From contig PLYA01000036.1 of the NCBI GenBank assembly GCA_003153315.1, positions 141,858 to 205,857 on the forward strand: 64,000 nt of DNA, read 5' to 3'. This DNA is from Bacteroidota bacterium. GTDB taxonomy: Bacteria > Bacteroidota > Bacteroidia > B-17B0 > Aurantibacillaceae. A program made the position numbers and the translations under genes. Below are positions 59,359 through 64,000 of the stretch, piece after piece. The number at the start of each line of letters is the position of its first letter. Position 1 is the first letter of the stretch. The notes below the pieces were generated by a model. That model saw nothing but the letters and a program-made list of their open reading frames with translations. It ran no database searches and had not been told where the DNA came from.

Positions 59359-61824
59359 TTAGCTTACACTTATTTTCTTTTTAAATAATCCTCTTTGCTT
59401 TTTTTTATCACTTTTTTCTTCGTAATAACCATATTTATTTCCATAACCATAGCCATAGCCATAGCCATAGCCATAGTTATATCCATACGTATTTCGGTTA
59501 ATATCTACACCATTTAAAACTACGGAAAGATGAGCTACTTTATTTTCATTTTGAAGTCTATCTAATATTTGAATATAATTTCGCTTTGAATAATCTGATC
59601 TAAAAACATAAATAGGATAATCTGCCTTTGATATCATTGCCACACCATCTGTTACAAGGCCAATGGGAGGGTTATCAATTACAATAATATCATACATTTT
59701 TTTCAGTTCGTTTAGTATTTCATCCATTTTAGAGCTAATAATTAATTCCGAAGGATTTGGCGGGATGGGCCCTGCGGTTATAAAATCAAGCCCTAGTAAA
59801 GAACTCTTGTTTATACATTCTTTTAAATTGTTTTTTCCTATTAAAAGTGTACTCATCCCCTTTTCGTTAGTTACACTAAATCCTTTGTGTATTTTTGGTT
59901 TTCGCATATCCAAATCTAAAATAATTACTTTTTTGTTCGAAAACGCAAGAATTCCGGCAAGATTAATAGCGACAAACGTTTTTCCTTCGCCAGAAACGGT
60001 TGATGTAAGCGCTATTATTTTTGTTCCTTCTGTATTTGAGATATATTGCAGGTTGCTTCGCAAAGTCCTAAATGATTCTGCTATTAATGATTTAGGATTT
60101 TTGTCTACCACTAATTGTGATACCGGAATTTCTTTATCATAGCTAGGCACTATACCCAGAATGTTTATCCCGGCACTCATTTGTTTAGTTATCTCGTTTA
60201 ATGAATTAATATCATTGTGCGTTAAATATCTTATGATAATAATAACCAATCCTATTAAAACCGAAGTTAAAATTGCTGACAACATTATATTTTGTTTATT
60301 TGGAGAAATAGGATTTGTGTTTATAATACCTTTTTCCAATACTATCGTTTGTGATACAAAACCTGCTTTTGAAATTGAAAACTCTGTTTTTTTCTCTAAC
60401 AAAAGAGTGTAATATTTTTCGTTGATACTAAAAAAACGCATTAAACGGGCATATTCAATTTCTTTTTCCGGTTGAGAGGCATATTTATTTTCATACTCAT
60501 TTGACTTTGCTATTAAATTTTGATGTTTCGATTGCATTTTTTGTCGCAATGAAAAAACACTTTGAACCAATAAATTTTTTTGATTTTCTACTTGAAAATT
60601 TAAGCGCTTAATCTCTTCGCTATTTGGTTTCACCTGAAACAATAAATTTTCCTTTTCAATAAGAAGTTTTTGTAAATTCGCTACAACATCTTTTATCCCC
60701 CCCTCTTCTTGACTTCCTGCTATTGAGGAAATAAGTTGGTATGAATCTATGCTTTTGTTTTTTTGAATATCTTGCTGTATATTCTCTAATATTTTTTCTT
60801 CTAATTCAGTTTTTAAAAGTTGATCCTCCAAGGTTGATACTCTTGTCATATCGGACTGCAACTGTCGCTCATTTGTATTAAAATTTTTTTCTCTTCTATA
60901 TGTTTGAAGGGTATCTTCTGAATGTTTTAACTGCGCATAAACACTACTAAGCTGTTCGTCTATAAACAAAATAACCTTTTCCGAACTTTTACTTTCTTTT
61001 TCTATATCATATCTTTGAAATTCGGATGCCATTACGTTTACTATATCTGCTGCTTTTACAGGATTATAATCTCGAATACCTATACTTACTGTTTTTGCCA
61101 GTTCGTTTTGCAGTTTTATTTCTAAGCGCCGTTGTATATCCGATGTAATACTGTTTTCGTCTTGCTTAATAAAATATATCGGGGATAATTCTTTGCACTG
61201 TTTAAAACATTGTTCTTTTTCAAAGATAGGATTACAGGTTATTTTAAAATCAAAAGCTTCTGTGCTTATCCACTTATCAGTTATGAAGTATTGTTTTTTT
61301 TGCTTATTATTCTTTTCTTTTAACTCTATATATCCCTCTTTTGGGTTGCTAAAGGTTATATAAAATTTCCTGCCATAAAAAGAAGGGTCTTTAATATCTA
61401 GATCAACAAAAAATGGTGTTGATGTATATAATTCACTAGACTTAAATGTTCCCTCATTAAAATAACCAATGTACAAATTCAAAGAGTTCACCACCCTATT
61501 CAAAAAATTTTTAGATTTTAAAACTTCTATTGCTCCTGCCAATGGATCTTGTTCTTCATACATTTGGTTTATATTTAAAACCTTATTGGCCTGGTTATTT
61601 GTGTTTATTTGTATAATTGTTTTAGATTGAAAAACAGGTTGCGCATAGCGTAAATATATAAATGCTAATGATAAAGAAATCCCAAGTAATAAAAATATCC
61701 AAATTAAACTTTGTCGGGCAATGTGTATAAAAAGACCCAGCTCAAACTCACTACTAAATTTGGTTATACGCTCTTGATATTGGCTTATATTACTATTCTT
61801 GTCATGTAAGTCGCCACCAATCAT
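59359..61824 (-). CDS. wzc: Polysaccharide chain-length protein with BY-kinase domain (Wzc-like)
   Basis: 821 aa. An N-terminal Wzz domain between two membrane helices (about 33-52 and 515-533) has a long coiled coil in the periplasm. The C-terminal tyrosine autokinase has Walker A 'SGEGKTF' (about 611), Walker A' 'ILDLDMRKPK' and Walker B 'IIVIDNPP'. The Tyr-rich tail is a run of Gly-Tyr dipeptides, here encoded by a hexanucleotide repeat. It controls polymer length and export with the Wza-like protein, whose gene ends 7 bases before. Confidence 0.93.
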   Translation of the reverse strand: MIGGDLHDKNSNISQYQERITKFSSEFELGLFIHIARQSLIWIFLLLGISLSLAFIYLRYAQPVFQSKTIIQINTNNQANKVLNINQMYEEQDPLAGAIEVLKSKNFLNRVVNSLNLYIGYFNEGTFKSSELYTSTPFFVDLDIKDPSFYGRKFYITFSNPKEGYIELKEKNNKQKKQYFITDKWISTEAFDFKITCNPIFEKEQCFKQCKELSPIYFIKQDENSITSDIQRRLEIKLQNELAKTVSIGIRDYNPVKAADIVNVMASEFQRYDIEKESKSSEKVILFIDEQLSSVYAQLKHSEDTLQTYRREKNFNTNERQLQSDMTRVSTLEDQLLKTELEEKILENIQQDIQKNKSIDSYQLISSIAGSQEEGGIKDVVANLQKLLIEKENLLFQVKPNSEEIKRLNFQVENQKNLLVQSVFSLRQKMQSKHQNLIAKSNEYENKYASQPEKEIEYARLMRFFSINEKYYTLLLEKKTEFSISKAGFVSQTIVLEKGIINTNPISPNKQNIMLSAILTSVLIGLVIIIIRYLTHNDINSLNEITKQMSAGINILGIVPSYDKEIPVSQLVVDKNPKSLIAESFRTLRSNLQYISNTEGTKIIALTSTVSGEGKTFVAINLAGILAFSNKKVIILDLDMRKPKIHKGFSVTNEKGMSTLLIGKNNLKECINKSSLLGLDFITAGPIPPNPSELIISSKMDEILNELKKMYDIIVIDNPPIGLVTDGVAMISKADYPIYVFRSDYSKRNYIQILDRLQNENKVAHLSVVLNGVDINRNTYGYNYGYGYGYGYGYGNKYGYYEEKSDKKKQRGLFKKKISVS
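59441..59476. repeat. CCATAG hexanucleotide repeat in the wzc tail
   Basis: Five perfect CCATAG units (59447-59476), preceded by CCATAA. They encode alternating Gly and Tyr in the phosphorylated tail. Change in copy number would alter the number of Tyr without shifting the frame. Confidence 0.85.
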
Positions 61825-61831
61825 AACTTAT

Positions 61832-62608
61832 TTAGTGCTTATATAATTGAATATAAGTATATACCAGTATTAGAGATGTAATAACAGACAAATAGGGGGC
61901 TAATTCATTAACAGCCCTACTTATAAAACGTGGGCGGGGCTCTACATATATCACATCATTAGCTTGTACAACGGTATTTCCTGCCCGCAAACCATCAATA
62001 GTTGATAAATCTATCATATAAACTTTAGGTTTAGGTTTAGCGTGTCGGACTAATTTTATGCGATACGCTTTTCCGTCGTCTTGTATGCCACCAGCATAAG
62101 CAAGCGCCTCTAATACAGTTGTGTTTAAATTCGTAATGGGTATTACCCTTCCGGCGCCACCCGCACCAGGAAATACTGATACCCTTTTGTTAGTTACTCT
62201 TAAAATCACGTATGGCCCCACATAAAATTCCGAAAATTTTGTCTCCAACAATTGCTCCGCTTCTCGCATGGTTAATCCCAGTACGTTTATTCTTCCAATA
62301 ATTGGTACTTTTATAGTTCCATCGTGTTCGACTAGTGTTTGTATCGTTGATCCGGAACCCGTCGATCCACTCGTGTTTGCTCCGGACATACCGCTATTAG
62401 AAAAATCAACTAACTTAAATCCTTCGTTAGATAATATCCTAAGGGAGATGTCATCTGTGTATGATATGCGGTATTCTTCCTCACTCATTGTGTCACTTAT
62501 TTGATCAAAAACATAATCCCTTGGGGTTTTAAGCATTAAGTTTGGACGTAATATGCGACAAGATGATAAGCTTAATATCGCAAGAAACAACAATAAGAGA
62601 TTTTTCAT
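61832..62608 (-). CDS. wza: Polysaccharide export lipoprotein (Wza-like)
   Basis: 258 aa. Lipobox 'LSLSSC', poly-export domain ('ISLRILSNEGFKLVDF', 'HDGTIKVPIIGRINVLGLTM'), an SLBB-like domain ('RVSVFPGAGGAGRVIPI') and a C-terminal hydrophobic helix that could span the outer membrane as in Wza. Partner of the Wzc-like kinase. Confidence 0.9.
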   Translation of the reverse strand: MKNLLLLFLAILSLSSCRILRPNLMLKTPRDYVFDQISDTMSEEEYRISYTDDISLRILSNEGFKLVDFSNSGMSGANTSGSTGSGSTIQTLVEHDGTIKVPIIGRINVLGLTMREAEQLLETKFSEFYVGPYVILRVTNKRVSVFPGAGGAGRVIPITNLNTTVLEALAYAGGIQDDGKAYRIKLVRHAKPKPKVYMIDLSTIDGLRAGNTVVQANDVIYVEPRPRFISRAVNELAPYLSVITSLILVYTYIQLYKH

Positions 62609-62657
62609 ACACTTTTAATACCCTGTAAAGATATAAAAATTATTGCTTTTATCGATT

Positions 62658-63833
62658 TTACCGAGAGTTGTATAATAACCTTACATCTTCTACTAATCGG
62701 GTATAATGAAAACGATTAAATGCAAAATCTTTCCCACACAAAGCCATTTTATCTCGAAGTTCTGAATTTTGAATTAGCAACAACAATTTCTCAAAAAATG
62801 CTTTTTCATCCTCTATATTAATTAGAAAAGCAGCAGCGTTATTTACCGAATTTTCTATTCCCCCAACATTTGTAGTAATAATTGCTTTTGATGCTGCCTG
62901 GGCCTCAATTAAACTTACAGGCGTTCCTTCATTAAAAGAAGTTAAACAAACAATATCGCTTCCTGCTAATGGGTAAGACACGTCCTTTATCCATGAAGTA
63001 AATGTAATTGTTGCCATGCGTTGTTCTGTTGGATAATAACAATAATCAAGAGATAAGTTTTGGCATAGTTGCATTAAATCACTTCTTAAATTTCCATCTC
63101 CAACAATAATAGCTCGTATCTTTTTTGTAGAATGATTTTTTACATACTGAATAGCTCTTATAAACAACGAATGATTTTTTACGGGAACTAAGCGCCCAAT
63201 AATTAAAATGCAAACCTCATTTTCTTTAATTTGATACTGTTTTCTAAATGTATTACGCTTTTCTAATTGGTTTTCAGAAAATTTTGACAAATCAAATCCA
63301 AGAGGAATTACTTTTGTTTTATCAATGGAAGTTATTTTATAATCAACACATAATTCTTGTTTTTGCTTTTCACTAATGGCAATAATTGCTGTTGACTTCT
63401 TTGCCAAAAACCTTTCAACGTTTTTATAAATAGTCGTTTTTAATTTCCCAAAATAAGAATGGAATACATGCCCGTGAAATGTATGAATAATAACAGGCAC
63501 TTTACAATTATATGCCGCTAAACGACCCAAAGCTCCCGCTTTTGCAGCATGTGTATGCACAATATCCGGTTTAAAATCTTTAATTATTTTTTTTATCCTA
63601 TAATACGCTTTGATATCATTTAAAAAATTTACAGAGCGATTCATTTCACTTAATACAAGCGGCTCTATTCCCATTTCTTTAAAAATGAATAAGGAACTCT
63701 CTTCGTCGGATTCTTTTTCTCCACCAATTAAAAGTGTTTCAAATTCGGGGGCTAAATACTTTGTTAGGTAAGCAACGTTGTATGCGGGACCGCCTAAATT
63801 AAACCTGTTTATAATACGAAGTACGCGTGGCAT
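62658..63833 (-). CDS. Glycosyltransferase, GT4 type
   Basis: 391 aa, GT-B fold. The N-half has 'FNLGGPAYNVAYLTKYL' and 'HTHAAKAGALGRLAA'; the C-half 'IGRLVPVKNHSLFIRAI', 'VGDGNLRSDL' and 'CLTSFNEGTPVSLIEAQAA' with the conserved Glu. Adds a sugar to the lipid-linked polysaccharide; donor unknown. Its ATG shares a base with the stop of the preceding gene (TAATG). Confidence 0.92.
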   Translation of the reverse strand: MPRVLRIINRFNLGGPAYNVAYLTKYLAPEFETLLIGGEKESDEESSLFIFKEMGIEPLVLSEMNRSVNFLNDIKAYYRIKKIIKDFKPDIVHTHAAKAGALGRLAAYNCKVPVIIHTFHGHVFHSYFGKLKTTIYKNVERFLAKKSTAIIAISEKQKQELCVDYKITSIDKTKVIPLGFDLSKFSENQLEKRNTFRKQYQIKENEVCILIIGRLVPVKNHSLFIRAIQYVKNHSTKKIRAIIVGDGNLRSDLMQLCQNLSLDYCYYPTEQRMATITFTSWIKDVSYPLAGSDIVCLTSFNEGTPVSLIEAQAASKAIITTNVGGIENSVNNAAAFLINIEDEKAFFEKLLLLIQNSELRDKMALCGKDFAFNRFHYTRLVEDVRLLYNSR

Positions 63834-64000
63834 TATTGAATATGTTGTTTATACCAATAATTAAAAATTAAAACGCTCCATACAATAGATGTAGAATCCC
63901 CTGAATTAGCGGTTAAAGATTGTTCAACAACACGCTTCAGTTCTTCATAATTAAATAAATTTTGCTGTTTTATAAAATCCTTATTTAAACAATATTCTTC
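63833..64000 (-). CDS. C-terminal end of an asparagine synthase-like protein (partial)
   Basis: A frame on the minus strand is open from the window edge to the TAA at 63833-63835; 55 residues are seen. The end 'STSIVWSVLIFNYWYKQHI' matches the usual C-terminus of glutamine-hydrolysing asparagine synthases found in exopolysaccharide clusters. Only the tail is visible, so the call rests on this motif and context. Confidence 0.6.
   Translation of the reverse strand, partial: EEYCLNKDFIKQQNLFNYEELKRVVEQSLTANSGDSTSIVWSVLIFNYWYKQHIQ

Overview
The window is a stretch of chromosome from a Bacteroidota bacterium, AT-rich by eye, most likely in the Sphingobacteriales/Chitinophagales/Cytophagales sense. 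Supporting signs are the fused lpxC/fabZ gene, several secreted proteins with type IX secretion (T9SS) C-terminal sorting domains, a PorU2/PorV2 pair, a GldM-like lipoprotein, TAnnTTTG-type promoter elements and the near absence of Shine-Dalgarno sequences.

Layout. 1-2.3 kb: end of a giant secreted repeat protein with a T9SS tail. 2.3-3.2 kb: endonuclease III overlapping two tiny putative lipoprotein genes. 3.7-6.9 kb (minus): DedA, rhodanese, phosphosulfolactate synthase and a TPR protein. 7.2-9.2 kb: two unrecognised genes (the second with a DnaJ-type zinc knuckle) and orphan protein A. 9.7-12.3 kb: phosphoglucosamine mutase and a GlmU-like protein. 12.3-14.6 kb (minus): SiaC/SiaB signalling pair and a GNAT-like protein. 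14.7-15.9 kb: hotdog thioesterase, tRNA-Pro(GGG) and a small secreted protein. 16.4-26.5 kb: T9SS neighbourhood (PorV2, a NarL-type regulator with iteron-like repeats upstream, orphan protein B, a T9SS cargo, PorU2). 26.5-33.5 kb: YbaB, the lipid A genes lpxD-lpxC/fabZ-lpxA and an M1 peptidase fused to a probable beta-barrel. 33.6-36.3 kb: GldM-C-like lipoprotein, orphan protein C, a small lipoprotein and a GIY-YIG nuclease inside a unit with terminal inverted repeats. 36.3-47.5 kb: acyl-CoA carboxylase, a coiled-coil protein, a peptidoglycan amidase, LptD and its followers, aldehyde dehydrogenase and ThiL. 47.5-50.4 kb: T9SS cargo and orphan protein D. 50.7-53.8 kb: a TfoX-like/MORN fusion, a DinB-like protein, pirin and SixA. 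53.8-64 kb (minus): UvrA at the end of an exopolysaccharide run (asparagine synthase end, glycosyltransferase, Wza, Wzc, RfbC, WecA/MraY-like transferase, lytic transglycosylase).

The strongest unexplained signal is a set of six intergenic tandem arrays (about 3.4, 9.3, 16.0, 18.6, 35.1 and 49.3 kb). Their sequences are mutually unrelated, yet all have a period of exactly 21 bp, which is two turns of B-DNA. Five of the six carry a short inverted repeat in each unit. Four of the six lie next to a GC-richer gene for an orphan, signal-less, Ala/Thr-rich protein (A-D), and every such gene in the window has an array beside it. This looks like a repeated module, array plus variable gene, for which I know no name. 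Several families of dispersed palindromic intergenic repeats are also present.

No CRISPR array, rRNA, canonical IS transposase or phage gene was seen.
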